This document shows, in pieces, positions 32,295-40,735 of a stretch of DNA of 64,000 nucleotides (position 1 is its first letter; each line of letters starts with the position of its first letter). Both the position numbers and the translations under genes were made by a program. This DNA comes from Nocardioides iriomotensis (GTDB lineage Bacteria > Actinomycetota > Actinomycetes > Propionibacteriales > Nocardioidaceae): contig NZ_SDPU01000034.1 in NCBI RefSeq assembly GCF_004168035.1, forward strand, positions 124,001 through 188,000, read 5' to 3'. A model generated the notes under the pieces. It ran no database searches, was not told the origin of the DNA, and saw nothing but the letters and a program-made list of their open reading frames with translations.

Positions 32295-32914
32295 CGCTGA
32301 CCCCGCTGCCGGTCGCCACCGTGCGCACCCAGGTCGACCTGCCGCTGCGCCGCAGCGACGGGCACCGCACCCTCGCCCGGGCGACGACCTTCGACGGCCT
32401 GGTCGACGGGGCCGAGCACCTCGCCCTCGTGCTCGGTCGCGCCGACCGCGCCACCCCGCCGCTGGTGCGCCTGCACAGCGAGTGCCTGACCGGTGACCTG
32501 TTCGGCAGCCAACGCTGCGACTGCGGCCCGCAGCTCGACGAGGCGGTCCGCCGGATCACCCGCGCGGGCGGCTACCTGCTCTACCTCCGCCAGGAGGGCC
32601 GCGGCATCGGGCTCTACGCCAAGCTCGACGCCTACACCTTGCAGGACACCGGCCTCGACACCTACGACGCCAACCTGGCGCTGGGGTACGCCGCCGACGG
32701 GCGCACCTACGCGGCCGCCGCGCAGATGCTGCACGCCCTCGGAGTGGTGGAGGTGGACCTGCTCACCAACAACCCCGACAAGGCCGCGCAGCTCGAGGCG
32801 CACGGCATCCGCGTCCGGCAGCGGGTGCCGACCGCGGTGCACGTCAGCCACGCCAACGTGCACTACCTCGCCGCCAAGGCCCGCCGGGGCGGGCACGACC
32901 TCCTTTACCCGTAA
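32291..32914 (+). CDS. ribA: GTP cyclohydrolase II
   Basis: A 207-residue single-domain GTP cyclohydrolase II without the RibB fusion common in actinobacterial riboflavin operons. Zinc ligands are Cys65, Cys76 and Cys78 (SECLTGDLFGSQRCDC). RQEGRGIGLYAKL carries the GTP-binding Arg and LLTNNPDKAAQL the C-terminal site. Tyr115 aligns with E. coli RibA Tyr105, the residue linked to complete hydrolysis versus formamide product. So canonical 2,5-diamino-6-ribosylamino-pyrimidinone phosphate is expected. It is the last gene of the coupled operon and probably a specialised paralogue. Confidence 0.9.
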   Translation: MTLTPLPVATVRTQVDLPLRRSDGHRTLARATTFDGLVDGAEHLALVLGRADRATPPLVRLHSECLTGDLFGSQRCDCGPQLDEAVRRITRAGGYLLYLRQEGRGIGLYAKLDAYTLQDTGLDTYDANLALGYAADGRTYAAAAQMLHALGVVEVDLLTNNPDKAAQLEAHGIRVRQRVPTAVHVSHANVHYLAAKARRGGHDLLYP

Positions 32915-32924
32915 CCTTGCGGCC

Positions 32925-34040
32925 GTGCGGTGCGGCTACTACGACGCGGGGCTCTGCCGGTCGTGCACCTGGCTGCCCACGCCGTACGCCGCGCAAGTGG
33001 AGGCCAAGCAGCGGCACGCCGCCGACCTGCTCGCCGCGTGGCCCGACCTCACCTGGCTGCCGCCGGTGACGGGTCCCGAGGAGGGGTTCCGCAACAAGGC
33101 CAAGATGGTCGTCGCGGGCACCGTCGACGAGCCGACGCTCGGCATCCTCGACGCGACCGGCCACGGCACCGACCTTCGCGAGTGCGGCCTGCACGAACCG
33201 GTCCTGCACGACGCGCTGCCGGCCCTGGCCGCGTTCGTGACCCGCGCCCGCCTCACGCCGTACCACGTGCCCACGCGCACCGGCGAGCTCAAGCACGTGC
33301 TGGCCACCGTCTCGCCGGACCGCGAGCTGATGGTCCGGTTCGTGCTGCGCTCGACCGAGTCACTCGCCCGGATCCGCAAGCACCTGCCCTCGCTCCGGGC
33401 CGACCTGCCGCACCTGCGCGTGGTGTCGGCCAACCTGCAGCCGCGGCACGCCGCCGTGCTCGAGGGCGAGCACGAGGAGCCGCTGCTCGGCGACTCGCTC
33501 GCCTTCCGGGTCGACGGGATCACCCTGCACCTGCGTCCGCAGAGCTTCTTCCAGACCAACACCGCCGTCGCGGCCGCGCTGTACCGCGAGGGCGCGGCGT
33601 GGGTCGACGACGCCGACCCGACGTCGGTGTGGGACCTCTACTGCGGCGTCGGCGGCTTCGCCCTGCACCTGGCCCGCCCCGGACGCGACGTGGTCGGCGT
33701 CGAGGTCAGCGCCCAGGCGGTCGAGGCGGCCCGGCTCAGTGCCGAGGAGGCTGGGGTGACCGCCCGGTTCGAGGAAGCCGACGCCACCACCTGGATGACC
33801 GCGCGGCCGGCCGCGCCCGACCTCGTCGTGGTGAACCCGCCGCGGCGGGGGATCGGCCCGGAGCTCGCCGCCTGGCTCGAGCGCTCCGCGGTCCGGCACG
33901 TCCTGTACAGCAGCTGCAACCCGACCACCCTCGCGCGCGACCTGGCCGCGATGCCGTCCCTGACGCCGGTGCGGGCGCGGGTGTTCGACATGTTCCCGCA
34001 GACGGCGCACCAGGAGGTGCTGGTCCTCGCGAGCCGTTGA
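32925..34040 (+). CDS. rlmC: 23S rRNA (uracil-C5)-methyltransferase, RlmC type
   Basis: A 371-residue protein from GTG 32925. It closely follows E. coli RlmC: it opens MRCGYYDAGLCRSC with iron-sulfur Cys at 3, 11 and 14, has the fourth in LRECGLHEP, then GFRNKAKMVVAG, RPQSFFQTN and WDLYCGVGGF for SAM. VNPPRRGIG and the nucleophile Cys in YSSCNPTTLARDL complete the site. It methylates U747 of 23S rRNA (E. coli numbering) or an equivalent uracil. It sits 10 bases after ribA and may be cotranscribed without sharing its pathway. Confidence 0.9.
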   Translation: MRCGYYDAGLCRSCTWLPTPYAAQVEAKQRHAADLLAAWPDLTWLPPVTGPEEGFRNKAKMVVAGTVDEPTLGILDATGHGTDLRECGLHEPVLHDALPALAAFVTRARLTPYHVPTRTGELKHVLATVSPDRELMVRFVLRSTESLARIRKHLPSLRADLPHLRVVSANLQPRHAAVLEGEHEEPLLGDSLAFRVDGITLHLRPQSFFQTNTAVAAALYREGAAWVDDADPTSVWDLYCGVGGFALHLARPGRDVVGVEVSAQAVEAARLSAEEAGVTARFEEADATTWMTARPAAPDLVVVNPPRRGIGPELAAWLERSAVRHVLYSSCNPTTLARDLAAMPSLTPVRARVFDMFPQTAHQEVLVLASR

Positions 34041-34045
34041 CTCAC

Positions 34046-34084
34046 CTATCGAAAAACGATAGATTCCTCTCGTTCGTCGAGAGG
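34046..34084 (+). promoter_or_regulatory. Palindromic operator and leader hairpin of the DUF2975/XRE pair
   Basis: CTATCG (34046-34051), AAAAA, CGATAG (34057-34062) is a perfect inverted repeat, strikingly AT-rich for this genome. It is followed at once by CCTCTCG (34066-34072) and CGAGAGG (34078-34084), another perfect inverted repeat whose right arm contains the ribosome site GAGAGG. Likely an autoregulatory operator plus a hairpin covering the ribosome site. Confidence 0.6.
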
Positions 34085-34092
34085 GGTGGGAC

Positions 34093-34590
34093 ATGGGCAC
34101 GCTGACGGTGACCGCGTTGCGGGTGGTCCTGGCGCTGGTGCTGGCCGGCACGCTGTTCGTGCAGACGGTGATGGTGCCGCTGCTCTGGCGGGACATGGAC
34201 GGCGCCGACGCCGACGTGCTGGCGATCCGCGTGCCGTTCGTGGTGATCCTCGTGCTCGGCATCGTCACCGTGCAGGTGTGCGCCGTGTGCGTGTGGCGAC
34301 TGCTGACGATGGTGCGCCGGGGCACGGTGTTCTCGCCCGGGTCGTTCCGGTACGTCGACGTGATCATCGGCGCGATCACCGCCGCGGCGCTGCTGGCGTT
34401 CGCGCTGGGCGTGGTGCTCGCCCCGGGGGAGGCCGTCGCGCCGGGCGTGGTGCTGCTCGTCGGCGGGGTCGGCCTCACCATCCTGGGCATCGCGCTGATC
34501 GTGCTGGTGCTGCGGACGCTCCTCGCGCAGGCCGTCGCCCGCGACGCCGAGGCGAGCAGCCTCCAGGCCGAGCTCGACGAGGTCATCTGA
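34093..34590 (+). CDS. DUF2975 membrane protein
   Basis: A 165-residue four-helix membrane protein: helices about 9-30, 46-70, 92-114 and 119-143. The third-helix entry motif FSPGSFRYVDVI and the preceding RLLTMVRRGTVF are typical of DUF2975. Members are regularly encoded with a small XRE repressor, as here, where the stop and next start overlap (TGATG). Function unknown; a membrane stress sensor role is often guessed but unproven. Confidence 0.85.
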   Translation: MGTLTVTALRVVLALVLAGTLFVQTVMVPLLWRDMDGADADVLAIRVPFVVILVLGIVTVQVCAVCVWRLLTMVRRGTVFSPGSFRYVDVIIGAITAAALLAFALGVVLAPGEAVAPGVVLLVGGVGLTILGIALIVLVLRTLLAQAVARDAEASSLQAELDEVI

Positions 34591-34811
34591 TGCCGATCGT
34601 CGTCGACATCGACGTGATGCTGGCCCGGCGCAAGATGCCGGTCGGCGTGCTCGCCGAGCGTGTCGGGATCACGCCCGCCAACCTCGCGGTGCTCAAGAAC
34701 GGCCGCGCCAAGGCCGTCCGCTTCACCACCCTCGAGGCCATCTGCGAGGTGCTCGAGTGCCAGCCCGGCGACCTGCTGCGCTGGGAGCCGGAAGGGCCCG
34801 CCGCGACGTAG
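34590..34811 (+). CDS. Small XRE/YozG-type HTH regulator
   Basis: A 73-residue protein that is essentially one helix-turn-helix domain: MLARRKMPVGVLAERVGITPANLAVLKNGRAKAVRF, then LEAICEVLECQPGDLLRW. The ATG shares a base with the stop of the DUF2975 gene. It most likely represses the pair through the CTATCG/CGATAG palindrome upstream of it. Confidence 0.88.
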   Translation: MPIVVDIDVMLARRKMPVGVLAERVGITPANLAVLKNGRAKAVRFTTLEAICEVLECQPGDLLRWEPEGPAAT

Positions 34812-34819
34812 CATCAGCC

Positions 34820-35212
34820 GTGTCGTTGCGTGCGGGCCCCGTCGTCGTGGCCCTTCTCCTGGCCGCCCTCGCGGCCGCCTGCGGAGCGGATGCGACGTGC
34901 GAGGTCGCCCCGCGCGACCCGAGCTGCCCGGACCTGCGCTTCAGCGAGGTCCTGTACGACGAGTGGCGCGAGGTCACGCCGCCACGCATCCGGCAGGAGC
35001 TCGGCGACGCGGTGTACCCGGCGTGCAACGACGCCGAGACCTGCGGCCCGGATCTGGGCGGCTTCGCCGCCACCGACGTGTGGCTGCTCGAGGGCGTGGA
35101 TCCCGACGACGCGGTCATCGGCTACCGGCAGGGCACCGAGATCCCCGTGGTGTTCGTGCGCCGCGGCGCCGACCCGGACACGGTGCCGGGCCTGCGGCAG
35201 GCCGTGCGCTGA
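34820..35212 (+). CDS. Putative lipoprotein, function unknown
   Basis: A 130-residue protein from GTG 34820. A lipoprotein signal is clear: hydrophobic VVVALLLAALAA followed by the lipobox ending in Cys21 (LAAAC-G). The mature part has pairs of cysteines (TCEVAPRDPSC, YPACNDAETC), suggesting two disulfides, and a strand-rich end (EIPVVFVRRG). It starts 8 bases after the XRE gene and may be cotranscribed. I do not recognise a named family. Confidence 0.75.
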   Translation: MSLRAGPVVVALLLAALAAACGADATCEVAPRDPSCPDLRFSEVLYDEWREVTPPRIRQELGDAVYPACNDAETCGPDLGGFAATDVWLLEGVDPDDAVIGYRQGTEIPVVFVRRGADPDTVPGLRQAVR

Positions 35213-35228
35213 CCTGTGCCCACCGGGC

Positions 35229-35930
35229 TCAGGCCGGCACCGGCGAGGCGAACCAGACCGTGCGCTTCTCCCAGTTACCGGGCCCGAGCCGGCGGCCGGA
35301 GCAGGCCAGGATCGCGAGCTGGGGCGGCCCGTCCAGGTCGTAGTAGCGGGGCAGCCCGTCGGACGCGAGCACCTCGACCCGCTCGGTGACGCGGTAGCAG
35401 AGCCGCCGGCCCTCACCGAGCACCACGACGGAGCCACCCACGTCGAGGTGGGCCAGCAGGGCGTTGCCCAGTGCGCTGCCGTCGGGCCACGTGTGCGCGT
35501 TGAGCAGCACGTTGCCGGCCGCGTCGCCGGGACGGGTGCCCTGCGCGGTGTCCCAGGCGAACAGGTACTTGCCAGCCGTCGACAGCGGCGGCGTACCGGG
35601 GATGTCGTTCGCGTCGCGCGGCGGCGTCACGATGCCCGAGCCGCGCGTGACGCCGGGGATCGCGATCGTCGCCGGCGTGATGGCGCCGGTCCCGGTGTCA
35701 CACGTCGGTGCGGCCTCGAGGGTCGCGGCGCGGGCCACCTTCATCCGCGGCGGCTCGGTCGGGGTGGCGGACGGGCCGGCCGACGGTGAGCCGGAGGCCT
35801 CGGTTCGCGGGGCGCCGGCTCCGGCGGGGCTCCGCGGGTCCCGGCCCAGCAGCACGACGCCGCCGGCCACGGCGACGACGAGCAGGAGCATGGCAGCGCC
35901 CACCGTTCCCCACGTCCCCCGCCGCGCCAT
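35229..35930 (-). CDS. Class F-type sortase
   Basis: A 233-residue protein with an N-terminal transmembrane anchor (about 9-29), a Pro/Ser/Ala linker and a sortase barrel. The catalytic triad is His146 (LNAHTWPDG), Cys210 (LAILACSG) and Arg223 (NWEKRTVWF). Class F is suggested by the short barrel and the ACSG context. No substrate with an LPxTG-like tail is encoded in the window, so this is an orphan housekeeping or accessory enzyme. It is divergent from the molybdoenzyme operon with 66 bases between. Confidence 0.85.
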   Translation of the reverse strand: MARRGTWGTVGAAMLLLVVAVAGGVVLLGRDPRSPAGAGAPRTEASGSPSAGPSATPTEPPRMKVARAATLEAAPTCDTGTGAITPATIAIPGVTRGSGIVTPPRDANDIPGTPPLSTAGKYLFAWDTAQGTRPGDAAGNVLLNAHTWPDGSALGNALLAHLDVGGSVVVLGEGRRLCYRVTERVEVLASDGLPRYYDLDGPPQLAILACSGRRLGPGNWEKRTVWFASPVPA

Positions 35931-35996
35931 GGCTGCAGCCTACGGAAGTCAGCACTATCGTGACGGGCCTCTGTCCACTCCAACGGGGGTTCGCCG

Positions 35997-37511
35997 GTGC
36001 GGTACGGCTTCGCGATCGACCAGCGCACGTGCATCGGCTGCCATGCCTGCACCGTCGCGTGCAAGACCGAGCACCAGGTCCCGCTGGGGCAGTTCCGCAC
36101 CTGGGTGAAGTACGTCGACTCCGGCACGTTCCCGGACACCCGCCGTGACTTCGGGGTGATGCGCTGCAACCACTGCACCGACGCGCCGTGCGTGACGATC
36201 TGCCCGACCGGCGCGCTGTTCAAGCGCGACGACGGGATCGTCGACTTCGACTCCTCGGCGTGCATCGGCTGCAAGTCCTGCCTGCAGGCCTGCCCGTACG
36301 ACGCGATCTACATCGACGAGGACACCCAGACGGCAGCGAAGTGCAACTTCTGCGCGCACCGCGTCGACGACGGGCTCGAGCCGGCCTGCGTCGTGGTCTG
36401 CCCGACGCACTCGATCTGGGTGGGCGACCTCGACGACGAGCAGTCCGGGATCTCCCAGCTCGTCGCGAGCAACGAGACCGCCGTCCGGGCTCCCGACCAG
36501 GGCACCGGCCCCAACGTCTTCTACCTCGGCGCCTCGCCCGCCGTGCTCGACCCGCTCGAGGCACCGGTCCGCGGCACCTACCTCTGGGCGCAGCCCGACG
36601 AGCTCCGCCTGGCGACCTCGGTCGACTTCGACGGCAGCGACCCGACCGCCGCGACCACGCTCAACACCGCGCACCCGCGGCCGTGGGGCTGGCGGGTCGT
36701 GACCTACCTCTGGACGAAGGGGTTCGGCGCCGGGGCGCTCGCCGTCGCCGCGCTCGCCGTGGTGCTCGGCATCGACCTCGGTGTGACCGGAGCGGTGGTC
36801 GCCCCGGTCGTCGCGGCCGTTGGCGCGGCCCTGACCGGCGTCCTGCTCGTGTGGGACCTCAAGCGCCCCGAGCGGTTCTACTTCCTGTTCACCCGCGGCA
36901 ACCACCGGTCGTGGCTCGTGCTCGGCGGCTACTGCCTGCTGGCCTTCGGGGTCGTCGCGGTCGCGTGGTTCGTCTCCGGCGTGCTCGACGCCGACGGCGC
37001 CCAACGGGTGCTGGCGTGGCCGGTGCTCCTGGCGGCGGCGATGGTGGCCGGTTACACCGCGTTCCTGTTCGGGCAGGCCGAGGGCCGTGACCTGTGGCAG
37101 TCGCGCTGGCTCTTCCCGCACCTGCTCGCCCAGGCGCTGATGACCGGCGCCGGCGTCATTGCGGTCGCCCTCGCCCTCGCCGGGGCTGCGGGGCGGGCCA
37201 CCACGCTCACCGCCGCCGTGCTGGTCGTCGGCGCGGTGCTGCACCTCGTGCTCGCCGGGGTCGACCTCGGCGGCCACCACGAGAGCCCGGGCGCCGCTGT
37301 CGCCGCCCGGACCATCCTGCGCGGCCGCTACCAGCGGCTGTTCCTCGCCGGTGCCGTCGCGCCGACCGTGCTGGCCGTGCTCCTCGCCGCCGTCACCTGG
37401 GCCGGCGGGTCGCCGTACCTCGCCGCGCTCGCGGGGCTGCTGGTGCAGCCCGCCCTGCTCGCCTACGAGACCGCCTACGTCCGGGCGGGACAGGACGTGC
37501 CGCTCTCATGA
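35997..37511 (+). CDS. 4Fe-4S electron-transfer subunit fused to NrfD-like membrane subunit
   Basis: A 504-residue fusion from GTG 35997. Residues 1-170 are a PsrB/HycB-type ferredoxin: C12-C15-C18-C22 opens the first of four clusters, followed by CNHCTDAPCVTICPTGAL, CIGCKSCLQACPYDA and CNFCAHRVDDG. From about residue 225, eight or so hydrophobic helices form an NrfD/PsrC-like quinone-reacting subunit (VLLVWDLKRPERFYFLFTRGN is the NrfD signature). Normally these are two proteins. It supplies the electron wire and membrane anchor for the catalytic subunit encoded downstream with a 4-base overlap. Confidence 0.9.
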   Translation: MRYGFAIDQRTCIGCHACTVACKTEHQVPLGQFRTWVKYVDSGTFPDTRRDFGVMRCNHCTDAPCVTICPTGALFKRDDGIVDFDSSACIGCKSCLQACPYDAIYIDEDTQTAAKCNFCAHRVDDGLEPACVVVCPTHSIWVGDLDDEQSGISQLVASNETAVRAPDQGTGPNVFYLGASPAVLDPLEAPVRGTYLWAQPDELRLATSVDFDGSDPTAATTLNTAHPRPWGWRVVTYLWTKGFGAGALAVAALAVVLGIDLGVTGAVVAPVVAAVGAALTGVLLVWDLKRPERFYFLFTRGNHRSWLVLGGYCLLAFGVVAVAWFVSGVLDADGAQRVLAWPVLLAAAMVAGYTAFLFGQAEGRDLWQSRWLFPHLLAQALMTGAGVIAVALALAGAAGRATTLTAAVLVVGAVLHLVLAGVDLGGHHESPGAAVAARTILRGRYQRLFLAGAVAPTVLAVLLAAVTWAGGSPYLAALAGLLVQPALLAYETAYVRAGQDVPLS

Positions 37512-40342
37512 CCGCTCTCCCCGGGGACCGCAGCCACGAGCACCTGCGCAGCTTCCCGCCGCCGGAGACGTGGGACCACCACGTCGCCACCGACGCCAAG
37601 GCCCACCCGCGCAAGGTCACGCGCGAGTTCATGCTGATCCCCACGACCTGCTTCAACTGCGAGTCCGCGTGCGGCCTGCTCGCCCACGTCGCCAAGGACG
37701 ACCTGACCGTCACCAAGGTCGAGGGCAACCCCGCGCACCCGGGCTCGCGCGGCCGCAACTGCGCCAAGGGACCGGCCACCATCAACCAGCTCGACGACCC
37801 CGAGCGCATCCTCCACCCGCTCAAGCGTGTCGGCGACCGCGGCGCCGGCGGCTGGGAGCGGGTGTCGTGGGACGAGGCGCTCGACGACATCGCAGCCCGC
37901 ATCCGCGCCGCGATCGAGGCCGACCGCCGCGACCGCGTCGTCTACCACGTGGGCCGGCCGGGCGAGGACGGCTTCGCCGAGCGGTTCCTGCTCGCCTGGG
38001 GCGTCGACGGGCACAACAGCCACACCAACATCTGCTCCGCCGGCGCGCGGCTCGGCTACACGACGTGGGGCGGCTACGACCGGCCCTCGCCCGACTACGC
38101 CAACGCCAAGGTCATCCTGCTGCTGTCGTCGCACCTGGAGACCGGCCACTACTTCAACCCGCACGCGCAGCGGATCATGGAGGCCAAGGCCCAGGGCAAC
38201 GCCAAGCTCGTCGTGCTCGACGTGCGGATGTCCAACACCGCCAGCCACGCCGACCTCTGGCTCGCGCCCTGGCCCGGCAGCGAGGCGGCGATCCTGCTCG
38301 CCGTCGCGTCGCACCTGCTGCAGACCGGTCAGGTGGACCGCGACTACCTGCGCCGCTGGGTCAACTGGGACACCTACCTCGACCGCCTGCACCCGGACCT
38401 GCCGCGCGACTTCGACACCTTCATGACGGCGCTGGCCGACGACTACGCGCACTACACCTTCGACTTCGCCGCCGAGGAGAGCCAGGTCCCCGCCGGGCGG
38501 ATCCGCGAGCTGGCCGAGATCGTCGCGACCTCCGGCTCCGCGCTGTCCGCGCACATCTGGCGCTCCGCCGCGGCCGGCAACCTGGGCGGCTGGCAGGTCG
38601 CGCGCAGCCTGTTCTTCCTCAACGTGCTCACCGGCAGCGTCGGTACGCCCGGCGGCACCAGCCCCAACGGCTGGGACAAGCTCATCGCCCACGGCTTCGA
38701 CGTACCGGAGGGCGGCGACGTCTGGAACGAGCTGCTGTGGCCGCGCGAGTACCCGCTGTCCACCAACGAGATGTCGTTCCTCCTCCCGCACCTGCTGCAG
38801 GACGGCCGGGGCGACCTCGACGTCTACTTCACTCGCGTCTACAACCCCGTGTGGACCAACCCCGACGGCTTCTCCTGGATCGAGACGCTCACCCGCACCG
38901 ACGGGATCGGCCTGCACGTCGCCCTCACGCCGACGTGGTCGGAGACGGCGACCTTCGCCGACTACGTGCTGCCGATGGGGCACGCGACGGAGCGGCACGA
39001 CACGCACTCCTACGAGACGCACGCCGCCAAGTGGCTCGGCTTCCGCCAGCCGGTCAAGCGCGTCGCCATGGACAAGCTCGGGATCCCGTACGCCGACACC
39101 CGCGACAGCAACCCGGGGGAGGTGTGGGAGGAGAACGAGTTCTGGTTCGAGCTCTCCTGGCGGATCGACCCGGACGGGTCGCTCGGCATCCGGCGCTACT
39201 TCGAGTCGCCGTACCGGCCGGGCGAGAAGGTCACCGTCGACGAGTACTACCGGTGGGTCTTCGAGAACCGCGTGCCCGAGCTGCCGGAGAAGGCCGCGGA
39301 GCAGGGGCTCACGCCGATGGAGTACATGCGGAAGTACGGCGTCGTGGAGATCGCCAGGGACGTGTACCGGCAGGACGAGCGCCCGCTGACGGAGGCCGAG
39401 CTCGACGGGGCGGTCGCCGACGACCACGGCGTGCTGCGCAAGCCCACCACCGACGAGTCGACGCCCCCGCTGGTGGGGGAGGCGGGCGCCGTCGGGATCC
39501 GCCTCGACGACGGCTCCGAGGTCGCCGGCTGGCTGTCGCCGAGCCGCAAGCTCGAGCTGTGGTCCGACGCGATCGCGTCGTTCGGCTGGCCCGAGCTCGC
39601 CGTCCCGACGTACATCGAGTCGCACGTGTCCCGGCGCACGATCGACGCCGGCAAGGGCGAGATGGTGCTGGTGCCGACGTTCCGGCTGCCGACGCTGATC
39701 CACACGCGCTCCGCGAACGCCAAGTACCTCAACGAGATCAGCAACACCCACCCGGTCTGGATCCACGACGATGACGCGCGCCGGCTCGGCGTCGCGACCG
39801 GCGACCTGGTCCGGGTGACGACGAGGATCGGCCACTTCGTCGCGCGGGCGTGGGCGCACCAGGGCATCCGGCCCGGAGTCGTGGCACTCAGCCACCACAT
39901 GGGCCGCTGGCGGCTGGACGACATCCACGCGAGCAGGTGGGCCAGCGGCAAGGTCGACATGGAGCGCACCGACGACGGCGTGTGGCGGATGCGCTACACC
40001 GAGCCCACCACGCCGTTCAGCAGCGACGACCCGGACAGCCGGCGCATCTACTGGGAGGACCCCGGCGTCCACCAGAACCTCACGTTCCCGGTCCAGCCCG
40101 ACCCCTGGTCGGGCGCGCACTGCTGGCACCAGCGCGTCACGGTGGCGCCGGCGCAGCCGGGGGACCGGTACGGCGACATCGAGGTCGACACCCAGCGGGC
40201 CCGCGAGGTCTACCGCGAGTGGCTCGCGCTCACCAGACCCGGGCCCAACGCCGACGGCCTGCGCCGGCCGGAGTTCATGATGCGGCCGGTGAAGCCGAAG
40301 CGGAAGGCGTTCCGCCTCGACCCGCCGCCCACGACGGCCTAG
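37508..40342 (+). CDS. Molybdopterin oxidoreductase, catalytic subunit
   Basis: A 944-residue DMSO-reductase-superfamily enzyme from ATG 37508. A 4Fe-4S cluster is bound by C48, C51, C55 and C85 (TTCFNCESAC, RNCAKG). The probable Mo ligand is Cys176 in NICSAGAR. The C-terminal molybdopterin-guanine-dinucleotide domain contains NEISNTHPVWIH and LSHHMGRWRLDD. There is no twin-arginine signal, so the active site faces the cytoplasm, unlike PsrA/PhsA. The substrate is not evident. Related three-part enzymes act on sulfur compounds or phenylacetyl-CoA. Confidence 0.88.
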   Translation: MTALPGDRSHEHLRSFPPPETWDHHVATDAKAHPRKVTREFMLIPTTCFNCESACGLLAHVAKDDLTVTKVEGNPAHPGSRGRNCAKGPATINQLDDPERILHPLKRVGDRGAGGWERVSWDEALDDIAARIRAAIEADRRDRVVYHVGRPGEDGFAERFLLAWGVDGHNSHTNICSAGARLGYTTWGGYDRPSPDYANAKVILLLSSHLETGHYFNPHAQRIMEAKAQGNAKLVVLDVRMSNTASHADLWLAPWPGSEAAILLAVASHLLQTGQVDRDYLRRWVNWDTYLDRLHPDLPRDFDTFMTALADDYAHYTFDFAAEESQVPAGRIRELAEIVATSGSALSAHIWRSAAAGNLGGWQVARSLFFLNVLTGSVGTPGGTSPNGWDKLIAHGFDVPEGGDVWNELLWPREYPLSTNEMSFLLPHLLQDGRGDLDVYFTRVYNPVWTNPDGFSWIETLTRTDGIGLHVALTPTWSETATFADYVLPMGHATERHDTHSYETHAAKWLGFRQPVKRVAMDKLGIPYADTRDSNPGEVWEENEFWFELSWRIDPDGSLGIRRYFESPYRPGEKVTVDEYYRWVFENRVPELPEKAAEQGLTPMEYMRKYGVVEIARDVYRQDERPLTEAELDGAVADDHGVLRKPTTDESTPPLVGEAGAVGIRLDDGSEVAGWLSPSRKLELWSDAIASFGWPELAVPTYIESHVSRRTIDAGKGEMVLVPTFRLPTLIHTRSANAKYLNEISNTHPVWIHDDDARRLGVATGDLVRVTTRIGHFVARAWAHQGIRPGVVALSHHMGRWRLDDIHASRWASGKVDMERTDDGVWRMRYTEPTTPFSSDDPDSRRIYWEDPGVHQNLTFPVQPDPWSGAHCWHQRVTVAPAQPGDRYGDIEVDTQRAREVYREWLALTRPGPNADGLRRPEFMMRPVKPKRKAFRLDPPPTTA

Positions 40343-40465
40343 GCCTCGTGTCCGCCCGGCGCACGCCGCAGTCACGGGTGTGCCCCCTGTGGCTCGTGAG
40401 GCCTCGTCGCCGGATCGCGACGAAGGTCACGTTCCGATAACGGTCGCTCGGGTAACGGTTCTCCC

Positions 40466-40735
40466 ATGCCGCGCCCTCACCACCGCCGTAACGAGTACGG
40501 CTTCGACGTCCCCCTGCACCGCGACTGGCTCTTCTGGTTCCTGCTGCCGCTGGCCGCCCTGGTCGCGATCCTGGCCGTCGTCACCGAGCGCGCCCAGCCG
40601 GGCGAGGCCTTGCTGCAGATCGGTGGCGCGCTGACCATCGCCGGCGTGCTCATCGGCAGCGTCCGCGAGCTCGTGCGCGGCTTCCGCGAGCCGCGCGAGC
40701 AGGTCGCGCCGGCTCGTGTCCGCAGCGGACGCTGA
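40466..40735 (+). CDS. Small membrane protein, 89 aa
   Basis: A basic N-terminus (MPRPHHRRNEYGFDVPLHRD) is followed by two hydrophobic helices, about 22-40 and 49-65, and a basic tail. The gene overlaps the next by 20 bases. I do not recognise a function. Two near-identical AACGGT direct repeats (40438 and 40455) precede the start. Confidence 0.65.
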   Translation: MPRPHHRRNEYGFDVPLHRDWLFWFLLPLAALVAILAVVTERAQPGEALLQIGGALTIAGVLIGSVRELVRGFREPREQVAPARVRSGR

